From Fimenecus stercoravium (lineage in GTDB: Bacteria > Bacillota > Clostridia > Oscillospirales > Acutalibacteraceae): a stretch of DNA of 29,522 nt. Under the pieces are notes generated by a model. The model ran no database searches. It saw nothing but the letters and a program-made list of their open reading frames with translations, and had not been told where the DNA came from. Below are positions 15,525 to 23,440 of this stretch, one piece after another. The stretch spans positions 1-29,522 of the forward strand of contig DVIC01000001.1 of assembly GCA_018711545.1 (NCBI GenBank), in the 5' to 3' direction. How positions within the stretch are numbered: the stretch's first letter is position 1; every line of letters begins with the position of its first letter. A program made the translations under genes and the position numbers.

Positions 15525-15553
15525 AGAATAGTACACTTTGTCGAATTTGTCAA
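15525..15553 (-). promoter_or_regulatory. Promoter of the flavoprotein operon
   Basis: Minus-strand TTGACA (15553-15548) and TATTCT (15530-15525) are 17 bases apart. The start should fall near 15518, right beside the palindrome at 15491-15512, with a leader of about 70 bases. Confidence 0.65.
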
Positions 15554-15621
15554 TAGTATATAAAAAAATAGGACAAGCTGTTAAAATATTATCAGATTTT
15601 TTGCTTTTTCGCGGAAAAGCG

Positions 15622-15650
15622 TTTACATATAGGTTCTTCCGTGTTACAAT
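15622..15650 (+). promoter_or_regulatory. Promoter of the TetR regulator
   Basis: TTTACA (15622-15627) and TACAAT (15645-15650) with a 17-base spacer and an extended -10 TG (15642-15643). The palindrome is about 110 bases away, so autoregulation through it is not obvious. Confidence 0.65.
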
Positions 15651-15682
15651 ATGCGCAACGCAATTTGGAAAGGGGTGTGTGG

Positions 15683-16258
15683 ATGGCGGCGCCCAGAAAA
15701 GAAAATGTCAAGGAGATCGTGCTCGACGCAACGGCAGCGTTGTTAAAAACAAATACATTTGCCGACCTGTCGCTGGCACAGATCGCAAAGGCGGCGGGCG
15801 TTTCCAAGGGGACGCTTTATTACCATTACAAAACCAAGGGCGAGATATTCTTTGATTTGACCGACCGCTACTTAAATGAACAGTGGGACGATTTCATCCG
15901 CTGGACGGAAAACAAGGAAAAGGACACATCCATCCGCCGCCTGGTCAAATATGTTGTTGAGCGAAACACGGCATCTTCGGAACTGCGTCTGCACCTGTTT
16001 TGTGAAGCGCAGACGGGGGACGAGGAACTGCGACAAAAGCTTGTAAAACGCTACGGCGAATTTCAAAAGCTCATCAGCGCAAAGATCTCGGAAAGAACCG
16101 ACATTCCCGCAGACTTTCTGACATGGCTCATTCTGCTTGTTTCCGACGGCATTATTGTGCAGGAGGCGATCGGCAACGCGGACTTTAACGCCGAAAGTTT
16201 TATTTCCACCGGCGCAAATCTTTTGGAAACGCTGCGGCTGCCGAAAACAGAACAATAG
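15683..16258 (+). CDS. TetR/AcrR-family transcriptional regulator
   Basis: A 191-residue repressor. The N-terminal DNA-binding domain covers about residues 8-55: VLDATAALL, then the helix-turn-helix LSLAQIAKAAGVSKGTLYYHYKTKGEIF, a near-textbook TetR pattern. The remaining helical part binds an unknown ligand. ATG 15683 follows AAAGGGG; a longer frame starting at 15641 overlaps its own -10 box and is rejected. It is divergent from the five-gene flavoprotein operon, with a palindrome at that operon's start site, so local control of the operon is likely. A strong terminator follows at 16275-16306. Confidence 0.92.
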   Translation: MAAPRKENVKEIVLDATAALLKTNTFADLSLAQIAKAAGVSKGTLYYHYKTKGEIFFDLTDRYLNEQWDDFIRWTENKEKDTSIRRLVKYVVERNTASSELRLHLFCEAQTGDEELRQKLVKRYGEFQKLISAKISERTDIPADFLTWLILLVSDGIIVQEAIGNADFNAESFISTGANLLETLRLPKTEQ

Positions 16259-16274
16259 GAATTCCTGCCTTTTT

Positions 16275-16306
16275 CAGGCAGCCGTTTGACGCGGCTGCCT
16301 GTTTTT
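16275..16306 (+). terminator. Intrinsic terminator of the TetR gene
   Basis: A perfect 10-base GC-rich stem CAGGCAGCCG / CGGCTGCCTG with a 7-base loop, followed by TTTTT. Confidence 0.9.
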
Positions 16307-16343
16307 GATCTCAAAAAATTAAAATTTTTTACCACCTTTGCTC

Positions 16344-16372
16344 TTGCGTACAAAGCAAGCCCATGCTACAAT
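16344..16372 (+). promoter_or_regulatory. Promoter of the alpha-mannosidase gene
   Basis: The extended -10 TGCTACAAT (16364-16372) is identical to those at 6353-6361 and 6268-6260. TTGCGT at 16344-16349 is a weak -35 at 17 bases. The predicted start is near 16379. Confidence 0.55.
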
Positions 16373-16389
16373 AGCCAAACGAGCCAACA

Positions 16390-16403
16390 CGACCGGCTGG
16401 TCG
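16390..16403. promoter_or_regulatory. Short palindrome in the mannosidase leader, possible operator
   Basis: CGACC-GGCT-GGTCG lies just after the predicted transcription start of the mannosidase gene and well before the ribosome site. Its position suits a repressor site. Its arms resemble, but are not the same as, the operator at 15491-15512. Confidence 0.35.
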
Positions 16404-16444
16404 GGCGTAAGGCAGGATAGATACGGAAAGGAGCGGCGCGGCAA

Positions 16445-19400
16445 ATGCTCTTGCATTTTGTCCCTGCGCCGACTGACGGTATGCAGACCGATTTTTATGA
16501 GGATCGATTAAAAGTTTATTTGGAAGCGCTTTGGGAAGCGTCTATAGCCGAAAAACAGCCCGTGGACGGTTTTTTATACAAGCCCTGCGGCTATAAATCG
16601 GGGAACGCGCTGCCCAAGGCGGACGAGAGCTTCCGTCCGTTCGGGCGTTTTGAACGCTGGGGCGGCGAGAAGGACGGACACGCATGGTTTTACAAGCGGC
16701 TGGAGATTCCCGATGCGATGCGCGGCAAAGATCTTGAACTGCGCATCGAAACGCAGGTGGACGGCTGGGATGCGGTCAACCCGCAGTTTATCGTTTATCT
16801 CGACGGTGCGCTTGTGCAGGGGCTTGACACTAACCATCGCGAGATTTTTCTTGACAATGCCAAGGCGTCCTACGAATTGTATGTGTACGCCTATGTCGGC
16901 AGCCTGTATGCGCGGCATTTGGAATTCAATGCGACGCTGTATCGTTACAATGACGAGCTGCGCCGCCTGTATTATAGCATCACCGTGCCGTATGAGATCA
17001 CGCTGTATCTCGACCCAAACGAAAAGACCTATACGGACATTAAAACCATTTTGGAACATGCGCTGACGATGATCGATCTGCGCATGCCGCGTTCCGAAAG
17101 CTGTATGGCAAGCGTCCGCGCGGCGCAAGGCTATTTGGACAAAGCCTTTGCAGGCCTTCGCGGCAGCGAGGTCACGGCGCTTTGCATCGGGCATACGCAC
17201 ATCGACGTGGCGTGGCTTTGGACGCTCGCGCAAACGCGCGAAAAGGTGCTGCGCTCGTTTTCCACGGTGCTCACGCTCATGAAGCGCTATCCCGAATACA
17301 AATTCATGTCGAGCCAGGCGCAATTGTATAAGTATTTGAACGAGGAATCCCCCGAGCTGTACGCCGAGGTCAGGGAAATGGTGCGGCAGGGCCGCTGGGA
17401 AGTCGAAGGCGCTATGTGGGTCGAGGCGGACTGCAACCTGTCTTCGGGTGAAAGCCTTGTGCGTCAGATCCTGTACGGCAAGCGGTTCTTTATGCAGGAA
17501 TTCGGCGTGGACTGTAAGGTGCTGTGGCTGCCCGATGTGTTCGGCTATTCCGCCGCACTGCCGCAGATCCTCCAAAAAAGCGGCGTCGATACGTTTGTGA
17601 CCTCCAAGATCGGCTGGAACGAGACCAACCAAATGCCCTATGATATGTTTTGGTGGCAGGGCATCGACGGCACCGAGATTTTCACATTCTTTATGACCGC
17701 GCAGGATAAAAACCGCGGGGTAAAGCCCGCGTGCAACGTGACCTATAACGCCAAACTCAACCCATCGCAGCTGCAGGGCGCGTATGACCGCTTCCAGCAA
17801 AAGGAATTGAGCGACGAGGTGCTCATCACGTTCGGCTACGGCGACGGCGGCGGCGGACCGACGCGCAAGGATCTGGAATATTACGATGTGCTCAAAAAGG
17901 GACTTCCGGGCGTGCCTAAAGCGAAAATGGAGTTTGCGGGCAGTATGCTTGCCCGTGCACGGCAGCACGCGCTTGAGAATCCCAAGACCCCGCGCTGGCA
18001 GGGGGAACTGTACCTTGAATACCATCGCGGCACCTATACCTCGCAGGCGAAAAACAAACGGTATAACCGCAAGAGTGAATTTTTATATGAAAAGGCGGAA
18101 ACGCTCGGCGTTCTCGCGAATTTGCTTTGCGGCAGCGCTTATCCGCGCCGGACTCTGCATGACGGCTGGGAAACGATCCTCTTAAACCAGTTCCATGACA
18201 TCATCCCCGGCTCATCTATCCACGAGGTGTATGAGGTCTCGCATGCGCAGTATGAGAAATTGCTCCACGCGGGCGGTAAAATGGTCTCGGCAGCACTGGA
18301 CGTGATCGCCGGAAGCGTACAGACCGACGGTGGGCTTCTGGTATTCAATCCGAATTCCTTTGCGGCAAGCGGCACGGTGCAGGCAAACGGCGAGACTGTC
18401 TATGTGGAGCATATTCCTGCAAAAGGGTATCGCGTAGTTCCAAAAGGAACTGTTCGCGGCGCAGTCGCGGTTGGCGAGCGGGACATTGAAAACGACTTTT
18501 TCCGTTTGGAACTGGATGAAAGCGGCGCGCTGACGCGCATCTTCGACAAACGCTGCACACGTGAGGTGCTGCAAAACGGCGCGCGCGGCAACGTGATGAC
18601 CGCTTACACGGATATTCCGCGCGACTATGATAACTGGGAGATCAGCAATTACTATCAAGAGCAGCCTTGGGAGCTTGCGGAAAACGCCGAGATCACGCCG
18701 ATCTTTGACGGTGCGCGTGCAGGTCTTCGAATCGTCAAACGCTTTTTAAACAGCACCATTGTGCAAAAGCTCTGGCTGTACGACGACCTTGCCCGTATCG
18801 ATTTCGATACCGAGATCGATTGGCAAGAGCACCATCTGGTACTCAAGACCGCTTTCCCCGTGGCGATCAACGCCGACAAAGCGACCTATGACATTCAATT
18901 CGGTACAGTCGAGCGTCCCGCCCACAGCAATACAAGCTGGGACGCCGCGCGCTTTGAGGTCTGTGCGCACAAATTTGCCGATTTTTCAGAATACGGCTAC
19001 GGTGTAAGCCTTTTGAATGATTGCAAATACGGCCACGATATCCACAACGGCGTGATGCGCCTGACCCTGCTCAAATGCGGCACTTATCCGGACGAGCAGG
19101 CGGATATCGGGCACCACGAATTTACCTACTCGCTTTATCCCCATGCGGGGGATTTCCGTGAAGCCGGGACGGTACAGCAGGCGTATCTGCTCAATCAGCC
19201 CTTGTGTGCCGTATCGGTCGGTGCACAGCAGGGCGTGCTGCCTGACGCGTATTCGCTGCTTGAGACGGATCGTGAAAATGTCATTATAGAGACCGCCAAA
19301 TTTGCTGAGGACAGCGACGCCGTGATCGTGCGGTTGTATGAGGCGTATAACGCCCGCACGGACGTCACGCTTACAGCGGGCTTTGATTTCAAACGCGCTA

Positions 19401-19510
19401 TGCTTTGCGACCTGATGGAAAACGAGGTGCAGGCGCTCGAAGCCGACGGCAGAACGGTCAAACTGCCTGTTTTGCCCTATGAGATTTTGACCGTAAAATT
19501 TGAGCTGTAA
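16445..19510 (+). CDS. Alpha-mannosidase, glycoside hydrolase family 38
   Basis: A 1021-residue enzyme that removes alpha-mannose units from mannosides or N-glycan fragments. There is no signal peptide, so it acts in the cytoplasm on imported sugars. An N-terminal beta-domain (about 65-190) precedes the GH38 catalytic domain: IGHTHIDVAWLW (His250 and Asp254 bind zinc), the nucleophile Asp364 in LWLPDVFGYSAALPQIL, and a further zinc histidine near 584 in NQFHDIIPGSSI. The helical middle domain and large C-terminal beta-sandwich domains follow, as usual. ATG 16445 follows AAAGGAG; ATG 16481 is a possible alternative. It is monocistronic with its own promoter, and no transporter is adjacent. Confidence 0.95.
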   Translation: MLLHFVPAPTDGMQTDFYEDRLKVYLEALWEASIAEKQPVDGFLYKPCGYKSGNALPKADESFRPFGRFERWGGEKDGHAWFYKRLEIPDAMRGKDLELRIETQVDGWDAVNPQFIVYLDGALVQGLDTNHREIFLDNAKASYELYVYAYVGSLYARHLEFNATLYRYNDELRRLYYSITVPYEITLYLDPNEKTYTDIKTILEHALTMIDLRMPRSESCMASVRAAQGYLDKAFAGLRGSEVTALCIGHTHIDVAWLWTLAQTREKVLRSFSTVLTLMKRYPEYKFMSSQAQLYKYLNEESPELYAEVREMVRQGRWEVEGAMWVEADCNLSSGESLVRQILYGKRFFMQEFGVDCKVLWLPDVFGYSAALPQILQKSGVDTFVTSKIGWNETNQMPYDMFWWQGIDGTEIFTFFMTAQDKNRGVKPACNVTYNAKLNPSQLQGAYDRFQQKELSDEVLITFGYGDGGGGPTRKDLEYYDVLKKGLPGVPKAKMEFAGSMLARARQHALENPKTPRWQGELYLEYHRGTYTSQAKNKRYNRKSEFLYEKAETLGVLANLLCGSAYPRRTLHDGWETILLNQFHDIIPGSSIHEVYEVSHAQYEKLLHAGGKMVSAALDVIAGSVQTDGGLLVFNPNSFAASGTVQANGETVYVEHIPAKGYRVVPKGTVRGAVAVGERDIENDFFRLELDESGALTRIFDKRCTREVLQNGARGNVMTAYTDIPRDYDNWEISNYYQEQPWELAENAEITPIFDGARAGLRIVKRFLNSTIVQKLWLYDDLARIDFDTEIDWQEHHLVLKTAFPVAINADKATYDIQFGTVERPAHSNTSWDAARFEVCAHKFADFSEYGYGVSLLNDCKYGHDIHNGVMRLTLLKCGTYPDEQADIGHHEFTYSLYPHAGDFREAGTVQQAYLLNQPLCAVSVGAQQGVLPDAYSLLETDRENVIIETAKFAEDSDAVIVRLYEAYNARTDVTLTAGFDFKRAMLCDLMENEVQALEADGRTVKLPVLPYEILTVKFEL

Positions 19511-19527
19511 TGTAAACGGATCTTATA

Positions 19528-19567
19528 GAAAACGGCCGTGGAAGTCTGCGCTTCCACGGCTGTTTTC
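19528..19567. terminator. Bidirectional terminator (mannosidase / DUF1643)
   Basis: A 17-base stem GAAAACGGCCGTGGAAG / CTTCCACGGCTGTTTTC with one G-U pair and a 6-base loop, between two convergent genes. Confidence 0.85.
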
Positions 19568-19574
19568 TGATTTA

Positions 19575-20207
19575 TCAAACGGCAGATGCCGCACAAATTT
19601 GCCGATAATAGCTTTCCATATCAAAATCGTCTAATGCGCTGTCCTTTTTGAGATACAGCGGGTGGTGCGGATGTCCTTTCTTAGAGATTGCGCCTGCCGA
19701 TACCCATCGGACGCTGTTTTCAAGTCCCAGCGCAATCATTTCGCGCAGGCACAGATTTAAATATTTGCGCTTCTCCACGATGTTGCCCCATGCCGCCCAA
19801 ACCACGGGTGTGCCTTTGCACAGCGACAGTGCGTACGCAAATGCCTTTTTGTTCTGCGCATGCAGGTGCTTGTTAAAATTTTGCTCCATATCATCTGGGT
19901 TTGTGGCGCGCTGGGCATAAATATTGAGCATAATAAAGCTGTCAAAGCCGTTGTAAAGCGCAATGCGCTCGGCGGATTTGAGCGTGTTGTCAAGCTGATC
20001 CGGCGCGGCGGTCGAGGGGTTGATGCCGAAGCAGATCAGCGGATTTTCCCCGCGCGTACCGAGTATGTAGCGGTATTCTTCGTAATGGTTCGGTACAAAC
20101 AGCCAGCGTGCAGCGTCGTATTCGTGAGATGGCAGAAGCGCCGCCTGCAAAGCGGGGTCAAAGTCAAAAATTTCTAAGTCGGATGTTTCACATTGCGGGA
20201 TGTGCAA
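19575..20207 (-). CDS. DUF1643 domain protein
   Basis: A 210-residue cytoplasmic protein of unknown function. The DUF1643 core runs from about residue 45 to 185, with the family marks RYILGTRGENPLICFGINPSTA, LDNTLKSAERIA, FIMLNIYAQRATNP, VVWAAWGN and the C-terminal GHPHHPLYL. The fold has been compared with nucleotide- or base-binding enzymes, but no activity is established that I know of. It starts with TTG at 20207; GGAGG lies eight bases upstream and directly after the stop codon of the aldose epimerase gene, so the two are co-translated. No chemical link between them is evident. Confidence 0.82.
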   Translation of the reverse strand: MHIPQCETSDLEIFDFDPALQAALLPSHEYDAARWLFVPNHYEEYRYILGTRGENPLICFGINPSTAAPDQLDNTLKSAERIALYNGFDSFIMLNIYAQRATNPDDMEQNFNKHLHAQNKKAFAYALSLCKGTPVVWAAWGNIVEKRKYLNLCLREMIALGLENSVRWVSAGAISKKGHPHHPLYLKKDSALDDFDMESYYRQICAASAV

Positions 20208-20219
20208 AAGAACGCCTCC

Positions 20220-21074
20220 TTACTTTTCCGTAAATTCTGCATGCCACGAAAACGAAAACCGCTCGCCTGCGGGGAGCGAGACAATACCGCGCTTTTCGGA
20301 AAAGTCCGCTGCCGGCGTATAGCCGTCGTTGACGCCGTACCACGGCTCGATGCACACAAACGGGGCTGCGGGCTTCGCCCAAACGGCAAGGAAAGGCGCA
20401 TTGCCGAAATGGAAGCGCACCGCACTGCCGTCCTGCCGCTCCAGCGTAACGAAATCGGAGCGTACATGCTCGAAGATCAGCGCATCCTTGTCAAACAGAT
20501 GTTCCGTGAGCGCAAGAACGCGGCTGTCTGTCAAAATACGATCACGCGCGTCGGTCAAAAGGGAATCTGTGTCAATGCGCAGGCTATTAAGCGTTTCCGC
20601 TTTTTCAAACAGCAAGCGGTCGCCGAGCGCACAGTTGAAGGCGGGGTGCGCCCCGATGGAAAAATATATTGTACGTGCATTTGGGTTTTCCACCGTGTGC
20701 GTCACGGTGAGGGCGTTTCCGGAAAGTGTGAAGCCCACGAACAAACGGTACGCAAACGGATAGTTTGCAAGCGTTTCTTCGTCGCTCTCCTGCAAAAAGA
20801 CAAGTTCGTCTGCCGTTTCTTTTACAAGCGAGAAATCCCGATGCCGCGCAAGGCCGTGGCGGATGATGGAATAGGGTTGCCCGTCGATGCGGCAGGTATC
20901 GTCCAGCAGCCTTCCGATAATGGGGAATAAGATCGGCGACTGTCCTGCCCAGATGCGTTCATCGCCCTGCCACAGAAATTCCTTTCCGCTTTTTGTCGAA
21001 CGAACGCTTGTAAGCGTCGCGCCGAACGGTTTTACGCGAACAGTCAGTTCTTCGTTTTGTAAAGTAGGCAGCAT
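20220..21074 (-). CDS. Aldose 1-epimerase-like protein (YeaD/LacX type)
   Basis: A 284-residue galactose-mutarotase-superfamily enzyme that interconverts alpha and beta anomers of sugars or sugar phosphates. Residues expected in the active site are visible: His73 in RHGLARHRDF, His143 in IGAHPAFN and Glu243 in FVCIEPW. The short length and the CIEPWYG motif fit the LacX/YeaD branch rather than classical GalM, so the exact sugar is uncertain. ATG 21074 follows GGAGG. It is the first gene of a two-gene unit with DUF1643. Its promoter is not clear; a TATAAA on the minus strand near 21097 lacks a matching -35. Confidence 0.88.
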   Translation of the reverse strand: MLPTLQNEELTVRVKPFGATLTSVRSTKSGKEFLWQGDERIWAGQSPILFPIIGRLLDDTCRIDGQPYSIIRHGLARHRDFSLVKETADELVFLQESDEETLANYPFAYRLFVGFTLSGNALTVTHTVENPNARTIYFSIGAHPAFNCALGDRLLFEKAETLNSLRIDTDSLLTDARDRILTDSRVLALTEHLFDKDALIFEHVRSDFVTLERQDGSAVRFHFGNAPFLAVWAKPAAPFVCIEPWYGVNDGYTPAADFSEKRGIVSLPAGERFSFSWHAEFTEK

Positions 21075-21118
21075 AGATAAACCTCCTGTTTTTATAGATG
21101 CTTATGACAAGATTCCTG

Positions 21119-21147
21119 TTGACATGCAAAGACGTACACTTTATAAT
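21119..21147 (+). promoter_or_regulatory. Consensus promoter of plsY
   Basis: TTGACA (21119-21124), 17 bases, TATAAT (21142-21147): a perfect housekeeping promoter, about 40 bases before the plsY ATG. Confidence 0.85.
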
Positions 21148-21185
21148 GATACAAATTTGCCTATGAAAGGGAAAGGCGGCAAATT

Positions 21186-21845
21186 ATGCTTCGGTATATT
21201 TTGAGCGCGGCGGCAGCGTATCTGCTGGGCTCTTTGAGCTTTGGAATCATTTTTTCCAAGGCGAAGTATAAAAAAGACATCCGCGATTTCGGCTCGAACA
21301 ACGCCGGCGCGAGCAACACCCTGCGTACCTTTGGCAAGGGCGCGGCAGCATTTGTATTTCTGTTTGATGCGCTCAAAGGTGCCGTAGCAGTTCTTTTGGC
21401 CAGATATTTGCTTTGCGGCGACGCGAACGCGCAGCTTTGCGCCTATCTTGCCATGCTGTTTTCCGTGCTCGGCCATATGTTCCCCGTGTTTTTCGGCTTT
21501 CGCGGCGGCAAGGGCGTGGCAACCACCTGCGGTGCGCTTGCCGCTTTACAGCCTGTGACGCTGCCGTTTGTATTGGTTGTATTTCTGATCGTGTTAGCCG
21601 CTGGGAAAATGATCTCGCTTGCCTCTGTAGTCTCGGCGGCACTGCTGCCGATCGCGACCTTCGTGCTCTGCCTTGCGCGGGATGCTCCGGCAAGGCTCCC
21701 GACGGCAGTGACAGCAATCCTTGCCGCTTTGGTTATCTTTATGCACCGTGAAAATCTGCGCCGGATTTTGCGCGGGGAGGAGCGAAAGCTCGGCGAGGAT
21801 AAGGTCGACCCGAACGCCGAAGATCAGAAAGAGGGCTTGAAATAA
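21186..21845 (+). CDS. plsY: Glycerol-3-phosphate acyltransferase PlsY
   Basis: An integral membrane enzyme that moves an acyl group from acyl-phosphate to glycerol 3-phosphate, making lysophosphatidic acid, the first step of phospholipid synthesis. The 219-residue protein has about five membrane helices and the three conserved loops: GSNNAGASNTLRTFG (36-50), FFGFRGGKGVATTCG (102-116) and HRENLRRILRG (about 186-196). The charged tail after LRGEERKLG is longer than needed and lies at the cytoplasmic end. AAAGGCGG precedes the ATG, with a perfect promoter upstream. No PlsX gene is nearby. Its last 22 bases overlap the convergent DUF1294 gene. Confidence 0.95.
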   Translation: MLRYILSAAAAYLLGSLSFGIIFSKAKYKKDIRDFGSNNAGASNTLRTFGKGAAAFVFLFDALKGAVAVLLARYLLCGDANAQLCAYLAMLFSVLGHMFPVFFGFRGGKGVATTCGALAALQPVTLPFVLVVFLIVLAAGKMISLASVVSAALLPIATFVLCLARDAPARLPTAVTAILAALVIFMHRENLRRILRGEERKLGEDKVDPNAEDQKEGLK

Positions 21846-22105
21846 AAGCAAAGCACACCCGCCGCATGAATCAGAAACAAAGCGGGCAGCCCGATCATAA
21901 ATTTTTTATGCCGCGTTTTGTGGCGGATGAGCTGCATAACGATAAACATCGGCAGCGCCGCGCCGCAGGCGGCGACCAAAAGGAGAGTCCGTTCGGGGAC
22001 TCTTCTTTTTTTATGCTTCGCGGCGTATTTATCATAAACCGTCATACCGCAGCCAAGCACTGCCATACAAATGAAAATATACAAAAGAATGTCCGATAAG
22101 CGCAT
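21824..22105 (-). CDS. DUF1294 small membrane protein
   Basis: A 93-residue membrane protein with three hydrophobic stretches and the family signature YDKYAAKHKKRRVPE...IRHKTRHKKFMIG, in which the basic HKT/RHKKF loop lies between helices. The function of DUF1294 proteins is not established. I use ATG 22105 (MRLSDILLYIF), preceded by GGGTGATCGG; an upstream TTG would add a charged 15-residue tail and seems unlikely. The gene converges on plsY and overlaps its 3' end by 22 bases. Confidence 0.75.
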   Translation of the reverse strand: MRLSDILLYIFICMAVLGCGMTVYDKYAAKHKKRRVPERTLLLVAACGAALPMFIVMQLIRHKTRHKKFMIGLPALFLIHAAGVLCFYFKPSF

Positions 22106-22167
22106 CCGATCACCCGTCTGTACTCTACCGCATTTGCGCGACTTTGTCAATCGAGAGGAAACAAACC

Positions 22168-23409
22168 ATGAAACGAAAAGGCATTTTCATTTGCATTTTG
22201 CTGTGTGCCGTCGCCGCTGCGGCGGCATGGGGGCTGCACCAAACGTATGGTACGCAGCAGGAGAACACGAACCAAACGACCGCCCCGCAGCAGCAAGAGA
22301 ATATGTCGGAGGAAATGCGTGCGGTCTGGATCTACTATAACGAGCTTTCCATGCGGGATGTGAACGGCGGTACAAAAGAGCAGTTTACCGAAAAGGCGGA
22401 GGAAATGACTGAAAACATCCACGACGCGGGCTTAAATACCGTGATTTTGCAGGTGCGCCCGTTCTGCGACGCCTTTTATCCGTCCGAGATTTTCCCGTGG
22501 AGCGCGTATCTTACGGGAACGCAGGGGCAGGGGGTAGACTACGACCCACTCGAAATTTTTCTTGCCTGCGCAAAAGAAAAAGGGCTTTCCGTTCAGGCGT
22601 GGTTCAATCCGTACCGCGTTCTGCTTTCCACGGACTGGGATAAACTCGCGGACACCAATCCCGCAAAGCAATGGTACCGCGCGGGGAAAACCGAAAATTT
22701 ACTGCTTACGGATTCAGGTATTTACCTAAACCCTGCGTCCAAGGAAGCGCAGGCGCTTATCTTAGACGGCGTGCGCGAGCTTCTTACAAAGTATGACCTG
22801 GACGCCGTGCACATTGACGATTATTTTTACCCGACTACAGATGAAAACGTGGACAGCGAGCAGTACGCTGCCTATACATCGGCAGGCGGTAAACTGTCGC
22901 TTTCCGACTGGCGGCGTGAGAATGTCAATACATTTATGAGCGGGCTGTATGCGGCGGTCAAGGCAACAGACCCGTCCGTGCAGGTCGTCGTAAGCCCCGG
23001 CGGCGACATTGTACGCAATTATGAAACACTTTATGCCGATGTTGCACGCTGGGCGCGTGAGCCGGGATTTTTGGATGTGCTTATGCCGCAGCTTTACTAC
23101 GGCTTTGAAAATGAGAGCCTGCCGTTTTCCGTGACAGCGGAAGAATGGGCAAATCTCGAATTGGCAGACGATGTACAGCTTTGCTTTGGGCTTGCCGCCT
23201 ACAAATGCGGCAAGGAGGATACATATGCGGGAACGGGCAAGGCGGAATGGCAGCAGTCGACCGACATTCTTTCACGTCAGCTGGGGTTTTGCCGACAACT
23301 TTCCCATTACAACGGCTTTGCCATCTACTCTTATTCGTCCGTTTTCTCCGAAGATTCTGTAGAAAACGCAAAAAAAGAGTGGCAGAATCTGAAAAATATG
23401 TTACAATAA
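22168..23409 (+). CDS. GHL10 / YngK-type glycoside-hydrolase-like exported protein
   Basis: A 413-residue protein anchored or secreted through an N-terminal hydrophobic helix (MKRKGIFICILLCAVAAAAA), followed by a Gln/Asn/Thr-rich linker. The body is a TIM barrel of the PF02638 family: MRAVWIYYNEL, NTVILQVRPFCDAFYPS, VQAWFNPYR, the acidic pair in LDAVHIDDYFYP and LMPQLYYGFE. Family members are believed to act on cell-wall glycans or envelope polysaccharide, but the substrate is not settled. ATG 22168 follows GAGAGGAAA; the upstream TTG frame is not used. First of three envelope genes in a row (gaps of 31 and 47 bases). Confidence 0.9.
   Translation: MKRKGIFICILLCAVAAAAAWGLHQTYGTQQENTNQTTAPQQQENMSEEMRAVWIYYNELSMRDVNGGTKEQFTEKAEEMTENIHDAGLNTVILQVRPFCDAFYPSEIFPWSAYLTGTQGQGVDYDPLEIFLACAKEKGLSVQAWFNPYRVLLSTDWDKLADTNPAKQWYRAGKTENLLLTDSGIYLNPASKEAQALILDGVRELLTKYDLDAVHIDDYFYPTTDENVDSEQYAAYTSAGGKLSLSDWRRENVNTFMSGLYAAVKATDPSVQVVVSPGGDIVRNYETLYADVARWAREPGFLDVLMPQLYYGFENESLPFSVTAEEWANLELADDVQLCFGLAAYKCGKEDTYAGTGKAEWQQSTDILSRQLGFCRQLSHYNGFAIYSYSSVFSEDSVENAKKEWQNLKNMLQ
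23379..23407 (+). promoter_or_regulatory. Possible internal promoter before the amidase gene
   Basis: The extended -10 TGTTACAAT (23399-23407) overlaps the last codons of the GHL10 gene, with GTGGCA (four of six consensus bases) 17 bases upstream. It could give the amidase gene extra transcription. Confidence 0.3.
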
Positions 23410-23440
23410 AAACAATTGACGTTGTTCAAAGAGGGAAAAT

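Noticed and set aside
16574..18025. 483-codon minus-strand frame within the mannosidase gene
   Set aside because: Antisense shadow of the GH38 catalytic domain; composition is unlike a real protein.
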